A stretch of DNA of 19,439 nt from Methanocella_A sp035319305 (lineage in GTDB: Archaea > Halobacteriota > Methanocellia > Methanocellales > Methanocellaceae), in assembly GCA_035319305.1 (NCBI GenBank), contig DATHCY010000039.1:1-19439 (forward strand), in the 5' to 3' direction. A program made the translations under genes and the position numbers. Shown here one piece after another: positions 5,939 through 13,345 of this stretch. Positions within the stretch are counted from its first letter, which is position 1. Each line of letters starts with the position of its first letter. Below the pieces are notes generated by a model. The model saw only the letters and a list, made by a program, of their open reading frames with translations, was not told the origin of the DNA and ran no database searches.

Positions 5939-7056
5939 TTCAAAACAGATTTTTCCTCGAACGCCAGCAGCGACTTCACCCACTCCGGATTTCTCCAAAG
6001 GGCGCACCCACCGTTCGATTCCATGAGCCGACCCCGGTTCTCCCGTAACGCCCTGAAGAGCCTGGAGTCGAGAGCCTCCCGCAGAGGCATGTCCAGCAGA
6101 CTGCTGTCCGAATACGGGGCGAAAGGGCAGGGCTCGACATCCCCAGAGGCGCTGACATGGATGAAGCCCCTGCCCGAAGACAGGCAGCCCCCGAAGGCCT
6201 TCTCGTCGCCCGGGAACCCGATATAGACGCCGGGCTGGCTTTTCCTATAAGCGGCCATCTTCGCGAGGATCTCGTCCCGCTGGACGTCGGTGACGACCCA
6301 GTCCACGGTGCCCTCGCCGACCGGGTTATACTCGACATAAATGAAGGCCCTGCAGCCATGCTCCCGCATGCTCTCGACGAAGCGCTCTCCGGTCACCTCG
6401 TCGTAGTTCATCCGAGTGACTGTGATGGCCGTGCCGAAAAAGATGCCGCGATCGTGAAGCTTCGCCATGTCCTTGATCAGGCGATCATAGATACCCGTGC
6501 CCCTGCGCAGATCCGTCATGGCTTCCCGACCCTCCATGCTAATGATAGGGATGACGTGCTTTTGCTCCTTGAACTTCCGCAGGACCGAATCGTCGATCAA
6601 CGTACCGTTCGTGAAGAGCGTGAAGATCATGTCGGGAAACTCTTTCGTGACATCGAAGATCTCCGGCCTGATCAACGGCTCGCCACCGACCACCAGCACG
6701 ATCGAGATGCCCAGCTCGCCCGCCTGACGAAGGACGCTCCGCAATCCAGACCCGTCAAGCTCAGACTTTTGCTCTCTGGGAACCAGCCGGGAGTAGCAGC
6801 CTTCACAACGGAGATTGCACCGGTTGGTGACACTAAAGATCATCACGGGCGGCACGTGGAGTCCCTGCTCCTCGTACCGCTGCCTGACTTTCGCCGCCCT
6901 CTTCTGGGACAGCCCGGCTTTGAGGAAGAACGCCGCCATAGCAGGATTTTTTAGAGATACGCTCAGCGCATCGTCGAAGATGCCCCTAATCATCTCATTG
7001 ATCATGCGATTCATGTCACCATTATCTTCCAAGTCACCACCCTGCCATATTTTCAT
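5932..7056 (-). CDS. Radical SAM protein with C-terminal cysteine (SPASM-like) region
   Basis: A 374-aa protein. The radical SAM [4Fe-4S] motif is Cys80-x3-Cys84-x2-Cys87 (TNRCNLRCEGCYSR), followed by VVGGEPL and TLFTNGTLI, as in twitch/SPASM-type enzymes. Downstream cysteines 291, 310 and 351 (GCLSSG, VEPCPF, NGGCAL) could ligate an auxiliary cluster. The N-terminal ~65 residues are helical and outside the radical SAM core. The substrate is unknown; relatives include peptide-modifying and heme-biosynthesis-like enzymes, but no precursor peptide is evident nearby. The start at 7056 fits a leaderless message, with a TATA-like ATAATTATAG about 25 bases upstream. Adjacent flavodoxins could serve as electron donors for SAM cleavage, which is inference. 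A decayed fragment of a relative lies at 17000-17195. Confidence 0.87.
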   Translation of the reverse strand: MKIWQGGDLEDNGDMNRMINEMIRGIFDDALSVSLKNPAMAAFFLKAGLSQKRAAKVRQRYEEQGLHVPPVMIFSVTNRCNLRCEGCYSRLVPREQKSELDGSGLRSVLRQAGELGISIVLVVGGEPLIRPEIFDVTKEFPDMIFTLFTNGTLIDDSVLRKFKEQKHVIPIISMEGREAMTDLRRGTGIYDRLIKDMAKLHDRGIFFGTAITVTRMNYDEVTGERFVESMREHGCRAFIYVEYNPVGEGTVDWVVTDVQRDEILAKMAAYRKSQPGVYIGFPGDEKAFGGCLSSGRGFIHVSASGDVEPCPFAPYSDSSLLDMPLREALDSRLFRALRENRGRLMESNGGCALWRNPEWVKSLLAFEEKSVLKR

Positions 7057-7139
7057 CTACCTTACTGTATGGCACTATAATTATGAAAAGTTATCCCGCT
7101 TCCTTCCTTGTTCGATCGGGTTTAGGCGTTGCGCAACGA
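7057..7139 (-). promoter_or_regulatory. Promoter region of the radical SAM gene
   Basis: Minus-strand ATAATTATAG (around 7075-7085) lies about 25 bases before the ATG, suggesting a leaderless transcript. A perfect 12-bp palindrome, CGTTGCGCAACG (7127-7138), follows the exporter stop by one base. It could be an operator for the radical SAM gene or part of the exporter's 3' end; neither is demonstrated. Confidence 0.4.
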
Positions 7140-8600
7140 TTATCTCACCGACCCGGTATTCGCGGCGTTACCCTGCGTCCAGTTATTTGCGTGCCGTAGC
7201 CACGATGCAAGAGCACCGATCGTGCATAACCCTCCAGCCACATACAGCGCGATTCCCGAAGCGTTCGCGATCGCCGCAGGTGCCGCAGTGAAGATGCCGC
7301 CCGGCAGCTGAAGGCTCAAGATCACTGCGCCCAGAGAGACCCCAAGGCCCATGCCGAGGTTCCTGACCATGGCGGCGGCGCTCGATGCGATGCCCGTCTT
7401 CTGGCGGGGCAGGGCGCCCATGGTCTCGGTGCTGTTAGGGCTGGTGAACAGGGCTTCGCCGATGCCGTACAGGACGAGCGAGGCCAGCGTCATCGTCACG
7501 TCCAGTCGCGAGGCGAAGAAGCCCATCAGCCCGAAGGACACGGCCATGATTGCCATTCCCGCCGCGCTATAGTACCTCCAGGGCCTCCTGTCGACAAGCC
7601 AGCCACCGAGTGGGGAACCGACCACCATGATCACCGGGGGCACGAACATTAGCAGTCCCACCGCCGAGGGCGTATAGCCGAGCGCCCCCTCGAAGTAGAA
7701 CGGGGCGACGACCCCCAGCAGCAGGCAGGTTAAAAAGGCGATCAGCATGCTCGCCAGCGGCAGTGTAAACTTTGCCTCTCCGAATATCGAGAGATCGAGC
7801 AGCGGCGCCCTGAACCTGGACTCCTGAATCAGGAATACGACGAGCCCTGACAGGAATAGCGCTGCATAGACGATCATCGGCGTTGTGACGTGCAGTCCGA
7901 GTCCGATCTCATTCAGCATGAGCATCAGCGATGACGCCGAGACGATGAGCGCGACAGCGCCGATCAGGTCCAGGTTGAACGAGCCGGCTCTGGCCTCCTC
8001 GACCTTCAGGTATTTGAGTGCAGCTAGTATGACAGCGATGCCGATGGGCGCGTTGATCAAGAATACCGATCCCCAGCCGAAGTGCTCGACCAGGAAGCCG
8101 CCAAGGCCTGGGCCAACGATGCAGCCGATGCCCGATACGGCGCCGATGTAGCCCATGGCCCTCCCTCTTTCGGCCGGAGGGAATACCTGGAAGATGATGG
8201 CGGCGCCGATGCCCCCGACCATCGCTCCGCCGATTGCCTGAAGTACTCGGAAGCCTATCAGCTCATAGATGCCCGGCGCAAAGCCGCAGGTGATTGAGCC
8301 GATGGTAAAGATCGCAAAGCCGACCACATATAATTTCGACTTTCCTGTGTATTCGGAAAGTTTTCCGAAGACCAGCAGCGTGCTCGTCATCGTCAACAGG
8401 TAGGCTGTCGCCGCCCACTGCGATAGCGCCAGGTCGATGTGGAACGTGCTGGTGATCGTTGGCAGCGCGATGCCCACAACGTTGCCATCCATCACAGACA
8501 TGAGGATGCCGGTGAGAATGATCGCAAGGATCGCATAGCGGTTTTTATATGGTGTAGCGCCGGTGGCTACTTCTCTTTGTCGGGAATGTATCTCTTCCAT
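7140..8600 (-). CDS. DHA2-type (EmrB/QacA) MFS drug exporter
   Basis: A 486-aa membrane transporter with about 14 predicted helices. Visible family motifs are the D1-type motif SVMDGNVVGIALP (Asp38) in the first helix, motif A at GKLSEYTGKSK (residues 79-89) and the antiporter motif C GIGCIVGPGLGG (158-168). These define proton-coupled drug exporters of the 14-helix DHA2 group, which pump hydrophobic compounds out of the cell. The ATG follows GGTGAT. The promoter has a strong TATA box and a MarR-type palindrome at 8658-8673 identical in its arms to that at the marR promoter, so expression is probably repressed by the product of 8786-9268 and induced by a transported or related compound. The specific substrate is unknown. 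Confidence 0.93.
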   Translation of the reverse strand: MEEIHSRQREVATGATPYKNRYAILAIILTGILMSVMDGNVVGIALPTITSTFHIDLALSQWAATAYLLTMTSTLLVFGKLSEYTGKSKLYVVGFAIFTIGSITCGFAPGIYELIGFRVLQAIGGAMVGGIGAAIIFQVFPPAERGRAMGYIGAVSGIGCIVGPGLGGFLVEHFGWGSVFLINAPIGIAVILAALKYLKVEEARAGSFNLDLIGAVALIVSASSLMLMLNEIGLGLHVTTPMIVYAALFLSGLVVFLIQESRFRAPLLDLSIFGEAKFTLPLASMLIAFLTCLLLGVVAPFYFEGALGYTPSAVGLLMFVPPVIMVVGSPLGGWLVDRRPWRYYSAAGMAIMAVSFGLMGFFASRLDVTMTLASLVLYGIGEALFTSPNSTETMGALPRQKTGIASSAAAMVRNLGMGLGVSLGAVILSLQLPGGIFTAAPAAIANASGIALYVAGGLCTIGALASWLRHANNWTQGNAANTGSVR

Positions 8601-8657
8601 GGGGTATCACCGTTATCAGTATCACTCGGGCAACGTTGCCGCGAGCAGATACTGATA

Positions 8658-8686
8658 GTACGATGCATCGTACCAATATATAAATT
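8658..8686 (-). promoter_or_regulatory. Exporter promoter: TATA box plus MarR operator
   Basis: On the minus strand TTTATATA (about 8677-8685) is followed directly by the perfect 16-bp palindrome GTACGATGCATCGTAC (8658-8673), which would cover the transcription start. The same arms (GTACGA, TCGTAC) form the palindrome in front of the MarR gene. Repression by blocking initiation is inferred. Confidence 0.82.
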
Positions 8687-8785
8687 GTTCGAAAAATCAT
8701 ACTATTTACTAAATTGTACAGTTTCAATATTAGTACTAATTTATCGGACAATACAAACAGCTGCTACCTTATCAACAAAAAACAT
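8687..8785. other. AT-rich spacer upstream of the exporter promoter
   Basis: No gene is seen. It contains a 12-bp palindrome ATTAGTACTAAT (8729-8740) and a looser inverted repeat, TAAATTGTAC (8710-8719) with GTACTAATTTA (8733-8743), whose arms match except for one extra base. Possible auxiliary regulatory site or 3' end of the MarR message. Confidence 0.35.
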
Positions 8786-9268
8786 TTAACGAAACTTCAG
8801 GCCTATAGCCTCTTCAAGGAGCGCGTCGTAGGGCCTGTCGTCCAGCCCCCCAACCAATCTCGACAGCAACCGGATCAGCGTCTGCCACTCCTCCCCGGTG
8901 AATTCAGACTCGCGCTCCTCGAGGTACTTGTGCATGCGCTCATGGTTGGTCCTTACCCACTGCCTGCCCTTTTTCGTCAGCTCAATATACACGTCCCGTC
9001 GGTCGCCCTCGTCCCGCACCCGCTTGACGAAGCCCCTATCCTCCAGGTAATCGATGTAATGCGTCGCCGTGCTCTTGGTGACGCCGCTGATCCTGGCGAT
9101 GTCCTGCATCTTCATCTTCCACCAGTACGAAAGGTAAAGAATGCCCGCGTAAGTCTGGGAAAGGCCGTCCCTACGGGTGCTGCCGATGAGGATGCTCTCA
9201 CTGATGATCTGCAGCAACACTACAGCCTTTTCCATCCTGACTAGATCAGGATCGTCTTTGTAGTGCAT
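8786..9268 (-). CDS. MarR-family regulator of the exporter
   Basis: A 160-aa protein. The winged helix-turn-helix is visible at MQDIARISGVTKSTATHYIDYLEDRGFVKR (residues about 53-82), with the wing RDEGDRRDVYIELTKKG and the C-terminal dimerisation helices. MarR proteins bind short palindromes as dimers and release them on binding phenolic or other small ligands. The ATG lies four bases after the palindrome at 9273-9288, and the TATA box is about 29 bases upstream, so the message is probably leaderless and autorepressed. The identical-arm operator in front of the exporter makes that gene its target. The divergent cupin gene (9363) shares the intergenic region and may be co-regulated. Confidence 0.92.
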   Translation of the reverse strand: MHYKDDPDLVRMEKAVVLLQIISESILIGSTRRDGLSQTYAGILYLSYWWKMKMQDIARISGVTKSTATHYIDYLEDRGFVKRVRDEGDRRDVYIELTKKGRQWVRTNHERMHKYLEERESEFTGEEWQTLIRLLSRLVGGLDDRPYDALLEEAIGLKFR

Positions 9269-9272
9269 AATA

Positions 9273-9301
9273 GTACGACATGTCGTACCGCTATTTAAGT
9301 G
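9273..9301 (-). promoter_or_regulatory. marR promoter: TATA box plus MarR operator
   Basis: A perfect 16-bp palindrome GTACGACATGTCGTAC (9273-9288) lies between the minus-strand TATA box CTTAAATAG (9293-9301) and the marR ATG at 9268. Its arms equal those at 8658-8673, and only the 4-bp centre differs (CATG versus TGCA). On the plus strand the same AT-rich core (TATTTAAG) could serve the divergent cupin gene. Confidence 0.83.
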
Positions 9302-9362
9302 CTTTTACCGATTGAACTCCAGAACCATTAAGGTCAATGGGGAGAATAAAGTTCTGATTACC

Positions 9363-9701
9363 ATGCAAACGGTATTTCCCAAACCCGTAGTTAAGCTGCC
9401 AGAAGTGGACATCCCCATCGCAGGCGCCCGGGGCTACCTGTCCCAGGGAGAGGACTACCAGATCATCTTTATGGAGTTCGGCCAGGATGTCGAGCTACCG
9501 GAGCACGCCCACGGGGAGCAGTGGGGCATCATCCTGGAGGGAAAGGTCGATTTTACCATCGGCGACCACCGGAGAACCTACCTGAAGGGCGACCGATATT
9601 TCATCCCTGACGGGGTCAGCCATCACGGCCATATCTATGCAGGCCTGACCGTGGTCGAGTTTTTCAATCAGAAGGACCGGTACTCGATAAAGAGGGCGTA
9701 A
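9363..9701 (+). CDS. Small cupin-domain protein
   Basis: 112 aa from the ATG at 9363; a TTG 17 codons upstream (9312) is possible but adds a poorly conserved-looking extension. Both cupin motifs are clear: G-x7-HAHGEQWGIILEG with His48, His50 and Glu52, and GDRYFIPDGVSHHG with Pro82, Gly84 and His87. These residues form the usual metal site of a single-domain cupin. The family ranges from isomerases and dioxygenases to small-molecule-binding proteins, so no reaction is assigned. It diverges from the MarR gene across a shared 94-bp region, which suggests a link to the exporter response. A GGGGAG lies 18 bases before the ATG, too far for an ideal ribosome site. Confidence 0.83.
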   Translation: MQTVFPKPVVKLPEVDIPIAGARGYLSQGEDYQIIFMEFGQDVELPEHAHGEQWGIILEGKVDFTIGDHRRTYLKGDRYFIPDGVSHHGHIYAGLTVVEFFNQKDRYSIKRA

Positions 9702-9805
9702 ATCTGGTAACAGCGGCTTCGTTTGCTCATCTTCACATCCACCCGGTCGGGCGTCATATACTTCTGCAATGCTCGATATACTGTTGACCGATGTGAGGCT
9801 CCACC

Positions 9806-10420
9806 ATGGTCAGGATCACCAAAGACCCAGAAGTCCGGCGAAACGAGCTGATGGACGCGGCCGAGAGGCTGTTTCTCGAGAAAGGCTATGACCATACCAG
9901 CGCCAGCGACATCATAAGGGCCGTCGGCGTCGCCCAGGGGACATTCTATTACTACTTCAAGTCTAAAGACGAGATACTCGATGCTGTCATTGACCGCTAT
10001 TTCGAGAGCTATGCGAAGTTTATCGAGCAAATTGCCGATGACAGGAGGATGGACGCGCTGCAAAAATTGCTGTATATCGTCGAGACGCTCTTCTCTGAGA
10101 AGAGGGGAAAAAGCAGGCCGGCAGGACACCGGGACTTGGAACGGAAGGTCTCGCAACACGAGCGATACCAGCAGCATATCGACGAGAAGATCACGCCAAT
10201 AATCATGCGTATCGTGAAGCAAGGCATCCTTGAAGGTATTTTTGATGTCGAGTACCCGACGGAAACAACGGAGCTCATCGTGCTCATCGTCGAACATTTG
10301 CACGATGATATCCGGCTTCGAGATGACAGGAAAAGGCGGAAGACGACGATGAAGGTCGCGTGGTCGATGATCGAAAAGGCGCTGAACGTACCCCCTGGCA
10401 GTATCCAGCTCCATTCTTAA
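9806..10420 (+). CDS. TetR-family regulator upstream of the alpha/beta hydrolase
   Basis: A 204-aa protein. The HTH at residues about 10-58 includes RRNELMDAAERLFLEKGY, SDIIRAVGVAQGTFYYYF and SKDEILDAVI. The C-terminal domain (KLLYIVETLF, KITPIIMRIVKQGILEGIF, ELIVLIVEHL) differs from the TetR group at 975/3029/5204, so this is a separate lineage. The ATG follows GTGAGG at good spacing, and a possible TATA (TCATATAC, 9754-9761) precedes it. It is followed on the same strand by the hydrolase gene, whose promoter contains a pair of palindromic repeats (10470-10496) that may be its target. The ligand may be a hydrolase substrate; this is inference. Confidence 0.92.
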   Translation: MVRITKDPEVRRNELMDAAERLFLEKGYDHTSASDIIRAVGVAQGTFYYYFKSKDEILDAVIDRYFESYAKFIEQIADDRRMDALQKLLYIVETLFSEKRGKSRPAGHRDLERKVSQHERYQQHIDEKITPIIMRIVKQGILEGIFDVEYPTETTELIVLIVEHLHDDIRLRDDRKRRKTTMKVAWSMIEKALNVPPGSIQLHS

Positions 10421-10438
10421 TCCATACTCAGGAGATAA

Positions 10439-10597
10439 CCTTATATACGCTTCCTCCCCTATTGATCATTGACAACTTGTCAGTGACATTTTGTCGGTAA
10501 ACATTTGTAACGAACGTTCGAGCCGGTACAGGCGAAATTCGAACCTGCAGTCGAAAGCGTGCCAGTAAAGCTCGTTGAGAGAAGATCGGGAGATGAT
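10439..10597 (+). promoter_or_regulatory. Hydrolase promoter region with tandem palindromes
   Basis: A TATA box TTATATAC (10441-10448) is followed by TGACAACTTGTCA (10470-10482, a 13-bp perfect palindrome about a central C) and the related TGACATTTTGTCG (10484-10496). The start of transcription is expected near 10470, on the first copy. Further down, CGAACGTTCG (10511-10520) is a 10-bp palindrome in the leader. A regulator bound to the tandem sites would block initiation. Confidence 0.6.
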
Positions 10598-11776
10598 ATG
10601 ATGAAGTTCCACACCGGATATTACCACCTGCACGACGACCCCCAGGTCAACTTCCAGATGAACCGCTGGATCGCATATCTTGGCGATAGCTGCCTGGATG
10701 ATATGCGCTCCATCGCGCCGCGCATAAACGATTACCCGGCAATAAGGCGAGAGCTTCTGGCGCTAGCGGACAGAGCGCTGGCAGAGGGTAGGATCCTTAA
10801 CGCGGCCTACTATTACCGCTCTGCCGAGTTCTATATGTGGGCCGGAGACCCGGCTAAAAAGCCGACCCGCCAAAAGTTCCTGGACCTAGTCCGAAAGGCG
10901 CTGGACATTAAAGAAAACGACCGCTACCTGGTACCATACGATGATGGGGAGGCCAGGGGCATGCTGCCTGCCTACAGGTTTAGGTGCGAGAACCCGAAGG
11001 GTATCGTCGTCATCCATGGTGGCGGCGACAGCTACATAGATGAGTTCCTGCCGATCATCCTAGCCATGGTCGAGTGGGGCTACGACATCGTCATTTTCGA
11101 AGGCCCTGGACAGGGAGGGGCGCTGGAGGACTACGGGTTGCCGATGACTGTTGAGTGGCATAAGCCGGTGAAGGCAGTGCTGGATTACTTTAAGCTCGAC
11201 GATGTCACCCTGCTGGGCATTTCCCTGGGAGGATGTCTGGCCCTGCGTGCCGCGGCCTTCGAGCCCCGGGTGAAGCGGGTCATCGCCTACGATGTCTACT
11301 ACGATTTTTTGGAGGCCGTGGCCGGGAGGCTCACTCCGGCGAAGGGGGCGGCCATCCGGACGATGATCCGGCTGGGCCCGGCCCCGCTGGTGAACGCGAT
11401 AGTCCGACGACGAATGGAAAAGCATCTGGCGGTCGAGTGGGTGGTGAAGGAGGGGATGCATATGACGGGTGCAAAGTCCCCATTTGAGTTCTATAAAAAG
11501 TTCATGGGCTTCACGACCTCCGATATTTCTCACCTCATTCGGCAGGATGTGCTGGTGATGGCCGGTACTGAAGACTTTTTCATACCAGTCAGCCAGTTTT
11601 ACCGGCAGATCGAGGTGCTCAGCAACGCCCGATCGGTTACGGCGCGGCTATTCACTCGTGCTGAGGAGGCCCAGAGCCACTGCCAGGTTGGTAATCTCGG
11701 GTTAGCTTTGAGCGTCATCTTCGGATGGATCGATTCGATGGGCCAGTCCACGCTTGAAGGGCCATACAGGACATGA
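10598..11776 (+). CDS. Alpha/beta hydrolase (FrsA / pseudooxynicotine-hydrolase-like)
   Basis: 392 aa from an ATG five bases after GGGAG; an in-frame GTG at 10559 is possible. A helical N-terminal part (about 1-125) precedes the alpha/beta core. The oxyanion segment is HGGGD at 140-144, the nucleophile elbow GISLGG has Ser209, the acid is probably Asp326 in GTEDFF, and the base His361 in AQSHC. This layout, with a helical N-terminal domain and HGG loop, resembles 2,6-dihydropseudooxynicotine hydrolase and FrsA-type enzymes, which act on C-C or ester bonds of small organic molecules. The substrate is unknown. It is preceded by a TetR gene and a promoter with tandem palindromes, so it is probably inducible. 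It ends in a hairpin shared with the convergent TetR gene. Confidence 0.88.
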   Translation: MMKFHTGYYHLHDDPQVNFQMNRWIAYLGDSCLDDMRSIAPRINDYPAIRRELLALADRALAEGRILNAAYYYRSAEFYMWAGDPAKKPTRQKFLDLVRKALDIKENDRYLVPYDDGEARGMLPAYRFRCENPKGIVVIHGGGDSYIDEFLPIILAMVEWGYDIVIFEGPGQGGALEDYGLPMTVEWHKPVKAVLDYFKLDDVTLLGISLGGCLALRAAAFEPRVKRVIAYDVYYDFLEAVAGRLTPAKGAAIRTMIRLGPAPLVNAIVRRRMEKHLAVEWVVKEGMHMTGAKSPFEFYKKFMGFTTSDISHLIRQDVLVMAGTEDFFIPVSQFYRQIEVLSNARSVTARLFTRAEEAQSHCQVGNLGLALSVIFGWIDSMGQSTLEGPYRT

Positions 11777-11808
11777 CTATATCATGTCCGATCTGCCCTG
11801 GTTTTTTT
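11769..11808 (+). terminator. Hairpin and U-tract at convergent gene ends
   Basis: Perfect 8-bp arms GGACATGA (11769-11776) and TCATGTCC (11782-11789) around the 5-base loop CTATA. The arms contain the TGA stop codons of both convergent genes. On the plus strand a run of seven T follows at 11802-11808. Archaeal termination depends mainly on U-tracts, so the T-run is the stronger signal for the hydrolase message. Confidence 0.6.
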
Positions 11809-12483
11809 ACAGCGGCCATCCGGCTTCAGCAGATCCTCAAACAACTTAATCTGGGCTTCTATATCCCTTTTTAGCACGTCCATGTCCAAAGGCTTGCCGT
11901 AGTAGATGACGAAAATATTGAAGACCCAGGCGAACCGGTACGAGTTGAAAAGGCTTGAGAGCGCCTGGACGTCGCATGTCTTGATCTTCCCTGCCTTCAT
12001 TTGCTCTCTAAAGATCGCTTGCGTCATCGCGTTCCCCCTTTCGACGTACTCTTTCTGCAAGTAGTCGCGGATCCGGGTGTTATGGTACATCTCGGTGAAC
12101 ATGATGTGGGCAATCTTGATTATGATCGGGTTGGCTTCGATATACCAAGGCAGGCCCGCGAGCATATCCCGGAAGATCGAGCTCTCGCGACGCTCATCCG
12201 CGTCCGGTGCCGGCGGCAGGGGCGCGTATATCTGCTTTTCCATGTACTCGAAGATCGTGTCCAGGATCGCTTCTTTTGAGGGGTAGTGTCGGTAGACGGC
12301 GCTCTCCGCGATGCCCACCGCCCGGGCGATGTCCCTGACGGAGGTCCGATCGTAGCCGTTCTCCGCGAACAGGTCCACTGCCGCGTCGAAGATCTTCTCC
12401 TTCGTGTGTTTTTCTCCGGGCACCACGGGCGGTCTGCCCATCTTTCTAGCCTGCTTTTTAGCGCGAGTACTCTTCTCTTTCAT
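11782..12483 (-). CDS. TetR-family regulator, solitary
   Basis: A 233-aa protein. The basic N-terminal arm (about 1-22) is like that of the TetR at 5204 (GRPPVVPGEKHTKEKIFDAAVDLF, against GRPVKVPGEKNTKEKIFDAAVELF there). The HTH continues with RDIARAVGIAESAVYRHY and SKEAILDTIF, residues about 25-75. The ligand domain (IIKIAHIMFTEMYHNTRIRDYL) is more distant and lacks the KP-ending tail of the cassette group. It has no intact redox gene downstream; it converges with the hydrolase and lies directly downstream of a decayed flavodoxin / CDP-alcohol transferase pair. It may be the surviving regulator of a lost cassette. A short inverted repeat, GTAAC...GTTAC (12485-12503), lies just upstream of the ATG and could be its operator. 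Confidence 0.9.
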   Translation of the reverse strand: MKEKSTRAKKQARKMGRPPVVPGEKHTKEKIFDAAVDLFAENGYDRTSVRDIARAVGIAESAVYRHYPSKEAILDTIFEYMEKQIYAPLPPAPDADERRESSIFRDMLAGLPWYIEANPIIIKIAHIMFTEMYHNTRIRDYLQKEYVERGNAMTQAIFREQMKAGKIKTCDVQALSSLFNSYRFAWVFNIFVIYYGKPLDMDVLKRDIEAQIKLFEDLLKPDGRCKKTRADRT

Positions 12484-12799
12484 CGTAACACCAGCACCGT
12501 TACTTTTTCATGATCTCTGCTGCTACGTATACCTGCCGCCAGAGCCTGAGCCGAAGAAAACAGGCAGACCGAGCCTGCCGTAGCGAAGAGGGCCGGATCG
12601 TACGGGCAGGTGCTAGCAGTCCCGCGATCAACAGCGCCAGCCTCTCAGGCGGCCGAACGTGGCAGCATCCGAGCTCAGACCTCTCCTGTGATTATGGATT
12701 CTGAAAGCCGGTGCAGGAAGGGGCCTCCAATTACCGTGTCGTCCGCCGGCAGGTTGGTGACGAACCGCCTCCGGTGAGAAGCGTCGTCGCTTTTCGGCG
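12484..12799. other. Gene-free stretch with decayed coding sequence
   Basis: No intact gene is seen. The middle holds the CDP-alcohol transferase remnant (12600-12700). The 12700-12799 part probably derives from the same decayed operon but I could not align it convincingly. The first 20 bases carry the GTAAC/GTTAC repeat before the TetR start. Confidence 0.55.
12600..12700 (-). pseudogene. Remnant of a CDP-alcohol phosphatidyltransferase gene
   Basis: Bases 12615-12696 align with 1924-2006 inside the intact CDP-alcohol transferase gene: roughly 80 percent identity by hand over about 83 positions, with a one-base deletion near 12650 that breaks the frame. The matched part corresponds to the RKGLSSDAAMFGRPERLAL region of the intact protein. 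The catalytic signature upstream is not recognisable, so this is a fragment. It lies downstream of the decayed flavodoxin gene, in the same order as the intact pair at 2395/1824. Confidence 0.75.
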
Positions 12800-13237
12800 T
12801 CAGGCCACAGTCGCGTAGACGTCGATCTTCGCCTTCGTCCGGCCGTCGAGGTTCATGAGGTATGATCTCGCGGCATTGCCAAACCTGTCCCTGTAGGCGT
12901 GGCCGCCGACTACCTGGTATCGTAGTCGGAAACGCTGGCCGCTGTCCTGCTCCTGACGCCTGCCAGTTCGACCGTGTAGTTCTGGGACCGCAGATCCCGG
13001 GCAATTTTTACCGCGTCTCTCCTCAGCTCCGGCTAAGCCCGGATCGTAGACAACCGGGGTGCGGCCTGAGAGCGTTTCTGTCGGGCTCAGCGTCTCGCTG
13101 CTTCTGGCCGTGTAGCTCGCCACGTCAAGAGCCAGCACGATCCAGGCGTCTGTTGTCGCTGCCACAAGTGAAAGATCAAATACAACCAGGCCGATGATCA
13201 CTCCTCAGATTAGTAACATACTGTTTGGTAGACTCAT
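12800..13237 (-). pseudogene. Decayed membrane-anchored flavodoxin, paralogue E
   Basis: Reading from an ATG at 13237, after AAAGGATCC, gives MSLPNSMLLI, then an in-frame TGA (13205-13207). The frame continues as GVIIGLVVF, aligned with the anchor of paralogue B (MSLLMNILKIAGMGIVLIVV). The family motif SYTARSSETLSPTE and VVYDPGLAG follow. The frame then shifts near 13012-13030; the correct frame reads AVKIARDLRS and VELAGVRSRTAASVSDYD. It shifts back near 12910-12920 to VVGGHAY and YLMNL. It stops at 12800 after DVYATVA, lacking the last ~60 residues of relatives. Nonsense, two offsetting frameshifts and truncation make it a pseudogene, although a 133-codon frame survives by accident. Confidence 0.85.
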
Positions 13238-13345
13238 CCTGGATCCTTTAGTTTCTTCGATGGTATCTTTCATTAATCGAATAATTAAACCGGTCAGCTT
13301 TAATCGCAGCTTTGCCAGCATTATTCTTGTGTTCCTTTTCCAAGG

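Noticed and set aside
6157..6954. Long plus-strand open frame of 265 codons
   Set aside because: It lies entirely antisense to the radical SAM gene, which has clear catalytic motifs. The frame is a by-product of GC-rich codon use and shows no domain.
9668..10414. Long minus-strand open frame of 248 codons
   Set aside because: Antisense to the TetR gene at 9806, whose HTH is unmistakable. No recognisable protein features and no ribosome site.
12675..13004. Minus-strand open frame of 109 codons over the decayed flavodoxin
   Set aside because: It does not match the flavodoxin family in its own frame. The family-like residues in this stretch fall in a different frame, so this is an accidental opening after the frameshifts.
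12800..13201. Surviving 133-codon frame as a functional short flavodoxin
   Set aside because: The middle third is out of frame relative to all paralogues, the original start is separated by a TGA, and the C-terminal third is missing.
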